From Verrucomicrobiales bacterium (GTDB lineage Bacteria; Verrucomicrobiota; Verrucomicrobiia; Verrucomicrobiales; DEV007): a DNA stretch of 59,708 nucleotides. Location: positions 1 through 59,708 of the forward strand of contig JARGPI010000036.1 in NCBI GenBank assembly GCA_029213005.1, written 5' to 3'. Under the pieces are notes generated by a model that saw only the letters and a list, made by a program, of their open reading frames with translations, searched no databases and was not told the DNA's origin. Within the stretch, counting starts at the first letter, position 1. Every line of letters starts with the position of its first letter. Shown one piece after another: positions 50,869-59,357 of the stretch. The position numbers were made by a program, and so were the translations under genes.

Positions 50869-51348
50869 TTACTTCAGTTCCACTTTGGGGTAGGATGCGG
50901 CGTTCCAATCAGCCAGTGATAGGTATTGATCGGTTTTTTTCAGAGCCTGACTTTGGATCTTGTCAGAATCTGATGTATTTTTAATAAAGTGAGACATCGT
51001 GGATTCGTCGAGGAACCCGGAGACGATGGTAGAGGTTCCGTCTGAGACATCGTAGTCACCCCCGATTAAAATTAGTTTCGCCTTGGCGGTAGTTTGAGCG
51101 TTATAAATGGTTCTCGCACCGAGAAGACCAACTCCGACTTCCGAAGATTTTTTGTTTACCCAGGCGTTCACGGCGTTTTGAACTGCGGCCTGTTGTTGAC
51201 GGGCAATAACTTTTCGCGTGTCCTGAGCTGCTCCGGAAAAGGCAGAAATCACGAGGGCGGACATGACTCCGATAACTGCGATAACGATTAGCATTTCGAT
51301 CATCGTAAACGCACGGACTTTGGAGCTGGAGAGGTGATGATTTTTCAT
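50869..51348 (-). CDS. Type IV prepilin-like protein with Ala at the cleavage site
   Basis: The 159-residue product has a leader ending KVRA before FTMIEMLIVI, again with Ala before the predicted cut. The hydrophobic helix (AVIGVMSALVISAFSGAA) is followed by a helical and then a beta-rich soluble region. It lies 106 bp after the first prepilin gene and 27 bp before the next. Whether it is processed by the same peptidase is uncertain. Confidence 0.88.
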   Translation of the reverse strand: MKNHHLSSSKVRAFTMIEMLIVIAVIGVMSALVISAFSGAAQDTRKVIARQQQAAVQNAVNAWVNKKSSEVGVGLLGARTIYNAQTTAKAKLILIGGDYDVSDGTSTIVSGFLDESTMSHFIKNTSDSDKIQSQALKKTDQYLSLADWNAASYPKVELK

Positions 51349-51400
51349 TGGATTTGAGGAAGAAGTAATCGTTAATGGATGGACGTTTTTGGTGAATTGT

Positions 51401-51424
51401 CCCCGCCGGGCGAGCCCGACGGGG
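51401..51424 (-). promoter_or_regulatory. Strong GC hairpin just after the first pilin gene
   Basis: CCCCGCCGGG at 51401-51410 pairs with CCCGACGGGG at 51415-51424 (nine pairs, one mismatch) around CGAG. No U-run follows, so a stabilising or attenuating hairpin downstream of the first, probably major, pilin is more likely than a full terminator. Confidence 0.6.
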
Positions 51425-51454
51425 TAAATTCGTGTAAGTCGTTGGACTTAGCTA

Positions 51455-51865
51455 TTATGGTGCTACGACAGCATTCTGAACACCGACGTAGGTAAGAATG
51501 TCGTTGGTGTCGTCCATGGAGAGATATGGAAGAGCTGCGTCCTGATCACCAGCGGACATGTTAGGAACGCCGAAGAATGTTCCTTTGAATGGACCCTCGT
51601 CAGTAACAGTGCCACCAGTGACGATCGCTGCAACAGTTGCGTCTTTGTCGGCATCTACGTAGAAGTTCAAACCAGCGGCTTGAGCAGAAGCGAAAACAGA
51701 AGCGATGCTCTGAGCATTACGACGGTTCTTTGATTCCTTAGCTGAATCGTTGATTTTACCAATGTTAGGAACAGCAATCGCTGCGATGATGCCGATAACG
51801 GCGATAACTACGAGCATTTCCACGAGAGAGAATCCCTTGTTGAGTGCCTTTTTTGTGTTTTTCAT
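51455..51865 (-). CDS. pilA: Type IV pilin, probably the major subunit
   Basis: The 136-residue protein has leader NKG before FSLVEMLVVI with Gly at the cleavage site and Glu5 present. The helix AVIGIIAAIAVPNIGKI is classic. The soluble region is small and smooth in composition. It is the first gene of the cluster, has its own AT-rich upstream region, and is followed by a hairpin, a pattern typical of an abundant pilin. The order then runs prepilin, prepilin, prepilin, pilB, regulator. Confidence 0.88.
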   Translation of the reverse strand: MKNTKKALNKGFSLVEMLVVIAVIGIIAAIAVPNIGKINDSAKESKNRRNAQSIASVFASAQAAGLNFYVDADKDATVAAIVTGGTVTDEGPFKGTFFGVPNMSAGDQDAALPYLSMDDTNDILTYVGVQNAVVAP

Positions 51866-52070
51866 GTATTTTGTCTTGGGTTTGCTTTGGTTAGTTAGCG
51901 AGCGGATTGATTCCGCTCATGTTGAGTTTTAATATAAATCATAATTTTTATAATTAAAAGGGCAAATTTGCATTTTTTTTATAATTCTTGGTTATTTCGC
52001 TATCCTAATGGATCTGGTTATTTGGATTTACGGGCTTGAACTACACTTCGCTTCAATTCAAGCTGCCGGA
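51866..52070. promoter_or_regulatory. AT-rich divergent control region between the pilin cluster and the oxidoreductase gene
   Basis: The region contains very AT-rich sequence (TTTTTATAA at 51945-51953, a T8 run near 51974) and must hold the leftward pilin promoter. No clear sigma54 element (GG-N10-GC) is seen. An in-frame extension of the oxidoreductase from 52008 is possible but not used here. Confidence 0.35.
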
Positions 52071-53108
52071 ATGAGATTTGGATTATTAGGGGCAGGATGG
52101 TTTGGTAGAGAGGCTCATATGCGAAATCTACTGGCCATCGACGACGCTGAGATCGTTGCGGTGAGCAGCCGGAGTGAGGCAAGTCTGGAGGCTGCAAAAA
52201 TTTTAGCGGGAGATCAACTGATGACCTGTCACAACTGGCGGGATATCCTCAAAGATGATTCGATCGATGCGATCATTGTCGCGCTGACGAATGATCAGCA
52301 TCACGAAGCGGCAGTAGCGGCGCTCGAAGCGGGCAAACATGTCTTGTGTGAGAAACCTCTGGGCCTGTCCCTTGCTGAGTGCGATTCGATCATAGCTGCG
52401 GCTGAAAAGTCGGGGCGGATTTTACAGATCGGGCACGAGATGAGGTTCCAACGACTCTATCAGGAAATGAAGGAGATGATCGACCAGGGGGACATTGGCG
52501 ATCTTCAGTTGATGTGGTGCCGGGAATTCCGTGGCCCGATGAGGCCGGGGTGGCGTTCCTCCGAGGCATTAACCGGCGGAACGATACTGGAAAAAAACTG
52601 CCATCACCTCGATCTGTTTAACTGGATGATCAACCGGAAACCGGTTCGGGTTATGGCTCAAGGGGGGACTAATGTGTTAACCGATCGCGAGATCCTCGAC
52701 AATGCTCAGATTATGATCGAATACGAAGGCGGAAAGCGCGCTACGCTTGAGCTTTGTCTATTTGCTCCCAACGGCGGGGAGTGCGAAATCGGTGCCTGCG
52801 GGAATTTGGGCAGGATTGATACGAAAAATCAGGCATTGGAACTGGTTCATCATCGGTTCGATTCTGATCATCGGAGTTCCAGAGCGATTCCCGATGATGG
52901 TGATGCCGCAAACTTTGTAGATAGTTCGGGACGCATTGACCGGGGAATTGGGCCTCAGTTGATTCATTTTATCGATTCAGTAAAAAGCGGGACGCCGCCG
53001 CTGAACGACGGAATCTCTGCAAAACAAAGTGTGTTGCTTTGTCTGGCGGCTCAGGAATCGATAAAGCGCCGGGAAGCGGTGGACCTTGAAGAGTTCGCGA
53101 ATGCCTGA
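52071..53108 (+). CDS. Gfo/Idh/MocA family oxidoreductase
   Basis: The start at 52071 (MRFGLLGAGWFGREAHM) begins the Rossmann fold directly; an upstream in-frame ATG at 52008 adds 21 residues of no clear role. The 345-residue product has GLLGAGWFG, the EKP motif in VLCEKPLGLSLAECD, HEMRFQRLYQEMKEM, and ILEKNCHHLDLFNWM. Such enzymes use NAD(P) to oxidise or reduce sugars and inositols. It is the only gene of the family here, beside other genes suggestive of sugar use. It is followed by array locus D. Confidence 0.9.
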   Translation: MRFGLLGAGWFGREAHMRNLLAIDDAEIVAVSSRSEASLEAAKILAGDQLMTCHNWRDILKDDSIDAIIVALTNDQHHEAAVAALEAGKHVLCEKPLGLSLAECDSIIAAAEKSGRILQIGHEMRFQRLYQEMKEMIDQGDIGDLQLMWCREFRGPMRPGWRSSEALTGGTILEKNCHHLDLFNWMINRKPVRVMAQGGTNVLTDREILDNAQIMIEYEGGKRATLELCLFAPNGGECEIGACGNLGRIDTKNQALELVHHRFDSDHRSSRAIPDDGDAANFVDSSGRIDRGIGPQLIHFIDSVKSGTPPLNDGISAKQSVLLCLAAQESIKRREAVDLEEFANA

Positions 53109-53141
53109 TCCGGTATAGATTAAATCAGAGTTTCGCCGGAT

Positions 53142-53176
53142 TGTACCGGGTACAGTTTGTGACGGTACCCTGTACA
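53142..53176. repeat. 22-bp-period TGTAC array, locus D (two units)
   Basis: TGTACCGGGTACA at 53142-53154 and GGTACCCTGTACA at 53164-53176 start exactly 22 bp apart, with the spacer GTTTGTGAC. It lies 33 bases after the oxidoreductase stop and 16 bases before the end of the convergent LysM gene. Confidence 0.88.
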
Positions 53177-53192
53177 ATCGGTTCAAGATACC

Positions 53193-53927
53193 TTATTGAG
53201 GAATGCCCAGGGTGTGCTGAGCAAGCGCGAGTCGAAGGCTTTGGCCAACCCGAATCAGATCACTGGTCAGGCCGTTAGCTTTTTTGATCGCATCCACGGT
53301 GCTACCGTATTTTCTGCTGATGCTGAACAGGGTGTCACCCGAATTGACCTTGTGATAAACGGCGGAGATCGATGACTTTGCGGAAACTGAAGTTTGCGCC
53401 AGCGACATCGTGGGAATTACATTCCGGGAGGTCTCCTGCATCTTCTCAAAAGGCCCAATGAAGCCGTGCTTTCGGGCTTCTGCGTCCGACATAATATTAG
53501 CAGTCGGCATGGAGAAGGTCGGTTTCAGAGGGGTTTGCTTTGCTACCACTTCCGGCTTCGAAGGTTTGATTTGATCCTCGACTTTGCTTTCCGTCACTTT
53601 AGATTGGTTGATTCGCTTTCTCGCTCCGTAGTTGGAGTGCTCCTCAGAAGTCAGTGGGATGGGTTGGCGAACGGTAGTTGAAGACCGGACGCTGGATTTT
53701 GCGGATACGCTGACCCATTCTTTCCGGTAGTATCCATCTTCGTCGTAAGGATACTCACCCTTGGACATGCCGTGGCCTGGAATCGTTTTGATTTTCTCGG
53801 GGGTAAAAATGATGTCTTCCGCTCTCTGCGCGAAAGTAAAGGTGCCCGATGCGAAAAAAGTGATCGCTGATAAAACGAAAATCGACCTGGGGGTAAGCCT
53901 GTCTGTTAGTTTTTGCACGTTGTTCAT
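53193..53927 (-). CDS. Exported protein with one C-terminal LysM domain
   Basis: The ATG at 53927 (MNNVQKLTDR) is chosen since it begins a signal sequence (cleavage near TFAQ) and has GAGG 10-13 bases upstream; longer frames reach 53993. The 244-residue product has a long polar linker and a LysM domain at the C-terminus (VYHKVNSGDTLFSISRKYGS, ending LIRVGQSLRLA). It probably binds peptidoglycan. It lies 83 bp after the thioredoxin-like gene on the same strand. Confidence 0.85.
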   Translation of the reverse strand: MNNVQKLTDRLTPRSIFVLSAITFFASGTFTFAQRAEDIIFTPEKIKTIPGHGMSKGEYPYDEDGYYRKEWVSVSAKSSVRSSTTVRQPIPLTSEEHSNYGARKRINQSKVTESKVEDQIKPSKPEVVAKQTPLKPTFSMPTANIMSDAEARKHGFIGPFEKMQETSRNVIPTMSLAQTSVSAKSSISAVYHKVNSGDTLFSISRKYGSTVDAIKKANGLTSDLIRVGQSLRLALAQHTLGIPQ

Positions 53928-54010
53928 GTTTCTCTGCCTCAATACATCCCTCATAAAAAGAAGGACGATTGGTGCAGTGAAAATATAGCACAAATCCTCT
54001 AAAAAATCTG

Positions 54011-54952
54011 CTACTCCTCTAAGTTCTCCTGAATTTTCTGAGCCCTTAAATTGTCCAGCATCTTCTGAGCGCTTTTTCCAAAGTGGGATTCAGGATTAAC
54101 CGTCACCACCTCCAGCAGGGTCTGAACGGCACCGGCTGTGTTCTTCTGTTTCTGCTGCACGCCGAGCTTATTGAGGAGTGCTTTCTGAAGAACATCGCCC
54201 TTCAGATTCTGATCACGGATGTAGGCATCGGTCAGTTCCAGCATCTTGCTGTATTGAACGTCGGCAGCCAGTTTCTGCATGTTGGTCGCGTAATCCACAT
54301 CAGCGATTTGCTTCTGAAAAGCCTCGGTTTTTCCGGTTTTGTTCTTGGGATCGTTGGCGATGATCTCTTCGATTTCTTTCCGGTAATATCGCGCTCCAAG
54401 TGTGCCGGGTAAGTCGGGTATACCGGCGGCAAGTGTCTTCGCTTTATCCAGACCTTTTTGCTCTTTTGCTTTGGCGAAAGCGGTGTCGCGGATCTCTTTA
54501 CCTTTCAACATTGCCAGCAGAGTTTTCGCATAAATATCTGCGGAAACGGGCTGATAGCCATTCATGCCGAACGGGCGGCCTTCCGGATCAGTCACCAAAA
54601 CAGTGGGGAATCCATGGACTCGATAGGCGTCTTTCAACAGTTGGTACTCTCTCCCGATCTCTTCAGGCATGCGATTGTTCTTCGGGAACTCGAGTTTAAG
54701 AAGCACGTATTTTTCGCTGACCTGATCCACAAACTCGGGTTGGTCCAGAATGTCGCTTTCAAAAATCTTGCAGATCTCGATCCATTTGGAGCCGGTGAAG
54801 ACAAGAATCAAACTCTTGTTTTCCGCCTGAGCCTGCTTAATCGCAGGAGTGTAGCGGGTGTGCCATTTGGACTCCGAATCCTGCGCAAACAGCGAGTTTG
54901 AAGCGAAAAGTCCAGTGAATAGAAAAAGCGAAAATTTTAAAATCGGGGTCAT
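54011..54952 (-). CDS. Exported thioredoxin-like protein missing the first active-site cysteine
   Basis: The 313-residue product has a signal peptide (about 1-23) and a thioredoxin-like domain at about 30-150. The expected WCxxC motif reads SKWIEICKIF, so only one Cys remains, and cis-Pro appears in HGFPTVLVTD. A helical TPR-like region follows. Loss of the first Cys rules out classic dithiol redox activity, and a mono-thiol or binding role is possible. No ccm or dsb gene is near. Confidence 0.8.
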   Translation of the reverse strand: MTPILKFSLFLFTGLFASNSLFAQDSESKWHTRYTPAIKQAQAENKSLILVFTGSKWIEICKIFESDILDQPEFVDQVSEKYVLLKLEFPKNNRMPEEIGREYQLLKDAYRVHGFPTVLVTDPEGRPFGMNGYQPVSADIYAKTLLAMLKGKEIRDTAFAKAKEQKGLDKAKTLAAGIPDLPGTLGARYYRKEIEEIIANDPKNKTGKTEAFQKQIADVDYATNMQKLAADVQYSKMLELTDAYIRDQNLKGDVLQKALLNKLGVQQKQKNTAGAVQTLLEVVTVNPESHFGKSAQKMLDNLRAQKIQENLEE

Positions 54953-55082
54953 TCCTTTATAGAATAAACGTTGAAGTGTTGAAGCTAACCACTTTATCTT
55001 GTCCTCAAATTCGGGTTTGCGACGGATTTCAGGGGATTTTTGCGAAATTTGATGGATAAAGGCAAGCCTAACTCATTACGAA

Positions 55083-56045
55083 ATGGCGGACTCTATGCGC
55101 GAATACCAGTTTACCGAAACTTTGGTGGTGGATGAAAATCAGGGTGGTAAGCGCCTCGATCAACTTCTCCCTGCGAGGATGGCTGGACTGGGGCAGAAGA
55201 TTTCCCGCAGCCAGATTCAGGATTTGATCAAATCAGGGGACATTCTTCTCAATCAAAAACAGGTGAAACCAAGAACAGAGGTCACTGGTGGGGATGAAAT
55301 TCTGGTGAGGATTCCCTGCGACGATGTGATCGAACTACTCCCGGAAGAAATGCCGCTCGAGATCTTGTTCGAGGATGAACATCTTGTCGTGATCAATAAG
55401 GCCCCTGGAGTTGTGGTTCACCCCGGATCGGGAAATGACCGGGGAACACTGGTGAACGGACTGCTGCATCACTGCGATGGCAAGCTCAGTTACCTCGCGG
55501 ATGAAGGGCGTCCGGGAATCGTTCATCGGCTGGATAAAGAAACCTCAGGCTGTCTCGTGGCGGCGAAAACGGACTTGGCATACACTTCGCTGGTCAGTCA
55601 GTTTTCAGGTCGGAAAACTCAGAAGGCCTACATCGCCATTGCGGCGGGATGTCCTGTGGAATTGGCGGGACGGATTGAGAATCAGATCGGACGTCACCCG
55701 GTTCAGCGGCAGAAGATGACTGTTCTCGATTCACCTCACGGGAAATTGGCGATTACCGAATACCAGGTTTCGCACTCCGCTAAGAATGGGAACTGGAGCT
55801 GGATTGATTGCCGGATCCACACCGGTCGCACTCATCAGATCCGGGTTCATCTCAAGGATACGCTACATTGCCCGATCCTCGGAGACACGATCTACGCACA
55901 ACCCAAAAGGCAGAAGACAAAGGTCACACGCCTGATGTTACACGCGCGGGAGTTGGCCTTTACCCATCCGGATACAAAAAAAGAGGTGCGTTTTGAGGCA
56001 CCCCTTCCTTCTGAATTCGAACCGTTTCTGAAGCCGGCAGATTAG
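55083..56045 (+). CDS. rluD: RluA-family pseudouridine synthase (RluD-like)
   Basis: The 320-residue product has an N-terminal S4 domain (GKRLDQLLPARMAG, ISRSQIQDLIKSGDILLNQK). The catalytic domain follows with the Asp motif GIVHRLDKETSGCLVAAK, and HQIRVHLKDT near the end. Length and S4 domain match RluD/RluC, which modify uridines of 23S rRNA; which position is modified is not decidable here. Its stop overlaps the stop of the convergent SGNH gene by four bases. Confidence 0.92.
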   Translation: MADSMREYQFTETLVVDENQGGKRLDQLLPARMAGLGQKISRSQIQDLIKSGDILLNQKQVKPRTEVTGGDEILVRIPCDDVIELLPEEMPLEILFEDEHLVVINKAPGVVVHPGSGNDRGTLVNGLLHHCDGKLSYLADEGRPGIVHRLDKETSGCLVAAKTDLAYTSLVSQFSGRKTQKAYIAIAAGCPVELAGRIENQIGRHPVQRQKMTVLDSPHGKLAITEYQVSHSAKNGNWSWIDCRIHTGRTHQIRVHLKDTLHCPILGDTIYAQPKRQKTKVTRLMLHARELAFTHPDTKKEVRFEAPLPSEFEPFLKPAD

Positions 56046-57325
56046 TCAAGTTTCGGAGTGTAGAGTGGCATCTCAAAGTTGGGACGAAGGTCATCAGCCG
56101 TCTGCCACATCTGAAGATTTTTATAGGAAGCGAGCGGGACGAGACGGAGAGAAATCGTAGAGCCGATCTCGCGTTGGGCGGCACTGGTGAATTTGCGGCG
56201 GAAAACGATGCCGTGGGCCACGCGAATTTTATCGTAGGGATAATTACCGAGCCGGTCTTTGATGACTTCGTACTCGAAGACACCCAGTGCATTGGCGTAG
56301 TCGATTTCGGCGATGTTTTTAATCTCCGACTTTTCAGTGAGGCGAAGATCAAGATCGAGACGATTGAAAACCTGTTGGCTGCCTTTGCCTTTCGAGATAT
56401 CGGGAAGCGGTTTCTCCGGAATCTCGATTTTATCCGGGGCTTTCAATGGCTCCGGTGCTTTGATGACTGGCTTGGTGTAGACCGTCGAAGGGCTCGAAGA
56501 GGTTTCGACTGACAGGTCCGCCACAGGATTGAGTGAAGCCATCTCTTCGGCCTCCTTTTGAGCAGGTTTCACTGGAATGACCTGGGTCAATCGCTCCGGG
56601 TTTACCCGTTTGGATTTGTGCTCGTGAATAAAGACGGAAAGATCAGCTCTGACTTTAGAGGCCCAGGCAGCGGCTTCGGTCGGGCCGTAGTGGATGCCGT
56701 CGGTAGCGGGGTAGGGATCAGTGAAGCGGGTTACTTCACTGCTTTCAAAAACGGCACCGTCATAGTCGCTGATGACATTCCGCATTATGCTTCGCAACTC
56801 ATTCTGTAGCTCAAGGCTGTAACGACGCTCGTGGGAATGCGGAGGTAGAATCCAGTAGGCCGTCGCCCCGGACTTGGCAATCGAGTGAGACATCTGCTCA
56901 ATTAACGAACGGATTTCGAGCACGTTTTCATCTTTGGGGCGGCGACGGGATCTCAATGTCGCATAGAGATTGATCCCGGTTTGAACAACGACAAACTCCG
57001 GGTTGTGCTCCTCCAGCATATCTTCGATTTTAGGAACAGCGCGGACGTAGCCGACTTTTCGCTCACTGATAGGGGATTTTTCCCAGAACCCGATCGTGCA
57101 GGGGAGGCTTTGATAAGCCTTCAACCAGTAGTAGGGACTCGCCCCTCCAGCTACAACCGTGTAAACCTCCAGTCCCTGACTCCGTAGACCGGAATCCAGA
57201 GTTTTCCCGAAAGCTCCCATACTCAGGGAGTCGCCCAGATATAAAACCCGGGTTTTTTCGGCGTGGGCGATGCCAGTTAGAGCCAGGGCGAGAATTAGGG
57301 AGTAGAGAAACGGGAATCTGCTCAT
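56042..57325 (-). CDS. Secreted SGNH/GDSL-like hydrolase with a long C-terminal region
   Basis: The 427-residue product has a signal peptide (about 1-22). The SGNH blocks are VLYLGDSLSMGAFG, VVAGGASPYYW, VVVQTGINLYA and TDGIHYGPTEA. The C-terminal half has a Pro-rich linker (about 235-310) and a beta-rich end that I do not recognise. SGNH enzymes of this sort act on acylated sugars or peptidoglycan. It is monocistronic and convergent with rluD. Confidence 0.85.
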   Translation of the reverse strand: MSRFPFLYSLILALALTGIAHAEKTRVLYLGDSLSMGAFGKTLDSGLRSQGLEVYTVVAGGASPYYWLKAYQSLPCTIGFWEKSPISERKVGYVRAVPKIEDMLEEHNPEFVVVQTGINLYATLRSRRRPKDENVLEIRSLIEQMSHSIAKSGATAYWILPPHSHERRYSLELQNELRSIMRNVISDYDGAVFESSEVTRFTDPYPATDGIHYGPTEAAAWASKVRADLSVFIHEHKSKRVNPERLTQVIPVKPAQKEAEEMASLNPVADLSVETSSSPSTVYTKPVIKAPEPLKAPDKIEIPEKPLPDISKGKGSQQVFNRLDLDLRLTEKSEIKNIAEIDYANALGVFEYEVIKDRLGNYPYDKIRVAHGIVFRRKFTSAAQREIGSTISLRLVPLASYKNLQMWQTADDLRPNFEMPLYTPKLD

Positions 57326-57331
57326 GGGTGG

Positions 57332-57360
57332 TAATTAATCAAATTTCTATAATTAATCAA
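57332..57360. promoter_or_regulatory. Direct repeat of TAATTAATCAA upstream of the SGNH gene
   Basis: TAATTAATCAA occurs at 57332-57342 and 57350-57360, 18 bp apart, ending seven bases before the leftward start at 57325. It could be a regulator site over the ribosome-binding region. Confidence 0.35.
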
Positions 57361-57480
57361 CATTTTTATAAGCCGAAATGCGAAAAATGTCAGGGATGAT
57401 TCTTGAAATTTGGAAAATCAGCTACCGAACACATTGACTCAAATAGGAATCGTTGACCACTAAAATTGTTGTTAATTTTA

Positions 57481-57512
57481 AAAACAGAGAGTGCGTCCGG
57501 AAGGTGGGCGCA
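57481..57512 (-). terminator. Possible weak terminator after the small lipoprotein gene
   Basis: Read leftward, TGCGCCC pairs with GGACGCA (one mismatch), followed after a few bases by U5 (A at 57481-57484 and nearby). It is six bases after the stop of the lipoprotein gene. Confidence 0.4.
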
Positions 57513-57517
57513 GGGAA

Positions 57518-57754
57518 TTACTCCGAGGCTGCGAGGACTGCTTCGGCCCGGGTTTTCACGGCTTCAGCTGATTTTACGACAAGCTGGCCTGCTTTTCGTT
57601 TGGTCGCGTCCGTGGTATCGATCACGACCACCTTCGAATGGTAGATCAGTTCGTTGGTATCTTGTTTGATACCTTCGACCGTGTTTCCGCAGCTGGCGAG
57701 AGTCAGTGCGGCAGTGGTGACAAGGGCTAATTGGGTAAGAGCTTCAGACTTCAT
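57518..57754 (-). CDS. Small entericidin-like lipoprotein
   Basis: The start is the ATG at 57754 (MKSEALTQLAL); a TTG three codons earlier is not used. The 78-residue protein has a lipoprotein signal with lipobox TLASC and the next residues GNTVEGIKQDTNEL, close to the entericidin pattern. An Ala/Lys-rich helical tail (VVKSAEAVKTRAEAVLAASE) is longer than usual. Entericidins are small cell-envelope lipoproteins, some acting in toxin/antidote pairs. The start codon lies in a perfect-looking hairpin (57747-57781). Confidence 0.7.
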   Translation of the reverse strand: MKSEALTQLALVTTAALTLASCGNTVEGIKQDTNELIYHSKVVVIDTTDATKRKAGQLVVKSAEAVKTRAEAVLAASE

Positions 57755-57781
57755 TGTTAACAAAAGTTAACCAATGAAGTC
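57747..57781 (-). promoter_or_regulatory. Hairpin containing the start codon of the small lipoprotein gene
   Basis: GACTTCATTGTTAAC at 57747-57761 is complementary to GTTAACCAATGAAGTC at 57766-57781 with one bulged base and a 4-base loop (AAAA). In the leftward transcript the ATG at 57754-57752 is inside the stem. This could block translation until the stem melts or binds a partner, or be an operator with two GTTAAC sites. Confidence 0.7.
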
Positions 57782-57829
57782 ATTTCCCGCTGTTACACAA
57801 AACGCTCGATTTTTGAATGGGGAAGGTTT

Positions 57830-58837
57830 TTACGCAGCCTTCTTTTTTCGTGCTCGTCTTGCGGCTTCTTCGGCTGCCCGCTTTTTGAGACCTTCTTCAT
57901 CGACGAAAGGGGCAGGAGGCAATGCCATGAATTCTTCGACATTGGGGAGGGGGATTCTCGGGTTCGGCTTGTCGTATTGATCGAGATTGGCATTCAATTC
58001 CTCTTCAGTGACTGGCTTTGACTTCACGCCATCCGCTGGCACTTCCATTCCCGAAACCCAGATGATTGCGTTGAGAGCAATTTTCCGGAATCCGTCGATC
58101 GCCCAGTTACGATGGTAGTGTCCGCCGGTGAAGCCGACTCCACGACCTCCGTCTTCCCGATCGATTCCCCACATCAAAGTCTGCGGTTTTCCGATTCCGT
58201 CGATCCCGTTCTGGTTCCAGAGATTGATGATTCTCTTGAGGCGTTCCTTGGTTGGAGTCGCGGTGACGAGGTCGAGGACCTTGCTGCGGTCTTCAGGGAA
58301 ACGCATCGAGTAATAAAATTCGTCGTAGGCGCGAACCAGATCCGTGACTCCGTTTGAAACAGGGTGGTCCGGCAGAGTTTTCAAGTCAGCCACCCAGTGG
58401 GGGTTCACCGACCAGCCCGTTTCGAAGGCGCCGCCGATCCAGGGTCGAAAGTATTTTTCGCCTTCCTCCGCACTGGGGTGGACTGCGTAGTGCATGAACA
58501 TGAGCCCAACGCCGGATTTTGCGAGTTGATCAGCCTTTTCCCAACCGTGGCGGACCACTTTGGTGCTGTCGGAATAGATGATCACAGCATCCACTCCATC
58601 GAAAGCGCTTTCATCTTCCGGCCAGCCGTCTATGACAGAGGCTTTGACATCGAGACCGCTTTGTTCATTCAAAGCCTTGGCGAGAAGGTGGCAGCCCGCG
58701 TGAAATTCATGTTCACCGGAGGCATGACTTCTCTCACCGGCGAGAAAAAGAATCTTCGTAGGCTCCGCAGCCGGGGCCAGTCCCATTGCAAAGGTGGAGA
58801 AAATCAAAAAGAGAAAAAGTGAAAATCGAACTGTCAT
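57830..58837 (-). CDS. Secreted ThuA-domain protein
   Basis: The start is the ATG at 58837 (MTVRFSLFLFLIFSTFA), which begins a signal peptide; a longer frame reaches 58879. The 335-residue product has the ThuA core: ILFLAGERSHASGEHEFHAG, DAVIIYSD, SGVGLMFMHYAVHP, HPVSNGVTDL and GRGVGFTGGHYHRNW. ThuA-like domains are class I glutamine-amidotransferase-like folds in carbohydrate (trehalose) utilisation loci. The tail is Ala/Lys/Arg-rich. It ends 75 bp before the lipoprotein gene and is likely upstream of it on the same transcript. Confidence 0.87.
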   Translation of the reverse strand: MTVRFSLFLFLIFSTFAMGLAPAAEPTKILFLAGERSHASGEHEFHAGCHLLAKALNEQSGLDVKASVIDGWPEDESAFDGVDAVIIYSDSTKVVRHGWEKADQLAKSGVGLMFMHYAVHPSAEEGEKYFRPWIGGAFETGWSVNPHWVADLKTLPDHPVSNGVTDLVRAYDEFYYSMRFPEDRSKVLDLVTATPTKERLKRIINLWNQNGIDGIGKPQTLMWGIDREDGGRGVGFTGGHYHRNWAIDGFRKIALNAIIWVSGMEVPADGVKSKPVTEEELNANLDQYDKPNPRIPLPNVEEFMALPPAPFVDEEGLKKRAAEEAARRARKKKAA

Positions 58838-58888
58838 GACTGCCAAATCATAGGCCGGATTTTGAAAAATAGGCAACACGTAAATCGG

Positions 58889-59287
58889 TTAGGATTCCGA
58901 CGTGTTGGCGAGTCGCGGAAGGCAGCGATCGTTAATGTAGAGCAGCGCGAGATGCGCCGAAAGTCCGGCGAAAAGCGCAGCCTGGAGATACCGGTTCAGA
59001 GCCGTCACTGGTGGAGCGGGCAGTACCAGCATGGCCGAGGCTACCAGGATCGTTCCGCCCCAGAGCAGGGGAAAAGAGCGGTGCCGTTTCATCAAACTAA
59101 TGAGGGATAAAATCCAGAACGCAAACGACGCGAGCAGGCAGATTACCCGAAGGTGATCGAAATCTTTCCAATCCAGGCCCGCATTGTTCACCGGGGTTTT
59201 AACAAACCAGAGGCTTACCGAAAAGGGAACCATCGCGATCGGGTAGAGAATTTTCAGTAACTTCCACGACATCGTTATTTGGAGCAT
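58889..59287 (-). CDS. Small integral membrane protein of unknown function
   Basis: The start is taken as the ATG at 59287 (MLQITMSWKLL), giving 132 residues; a second ATG at 59272 and a long but unlikely upstream frame to 59416 also exist. Four hydrophobic segments are visible (LKILYPIAMVPFSVSLWFV, ICLLASFAFWILSLISLM, LLWGGTILVASAMLVLPAP, AALFAGLSAHLALLYI). No family recognised. It sits upstream of the ThuA gene on the same strand. Confidence 0.65.
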   Translation of the reverse strand: MLQITMSWKLLKILYPIAMVPFSVSLWFVKTPVNNAGLDWKDFDHLRVICLLASFAFWILSLISLMKRHRSFPLLWGGTILVASAMLVLPAPPVTALNRYLQAALFAGLSAHLALLYINDRCLPRLANTSES

Positions 59288-59357
59288 TTTGTAACCATCA
59301 TAAACGGTTGCGTAAGGAAAAGGTAAAAATAAAACCACCTCAACTTCCACCTGAAAC

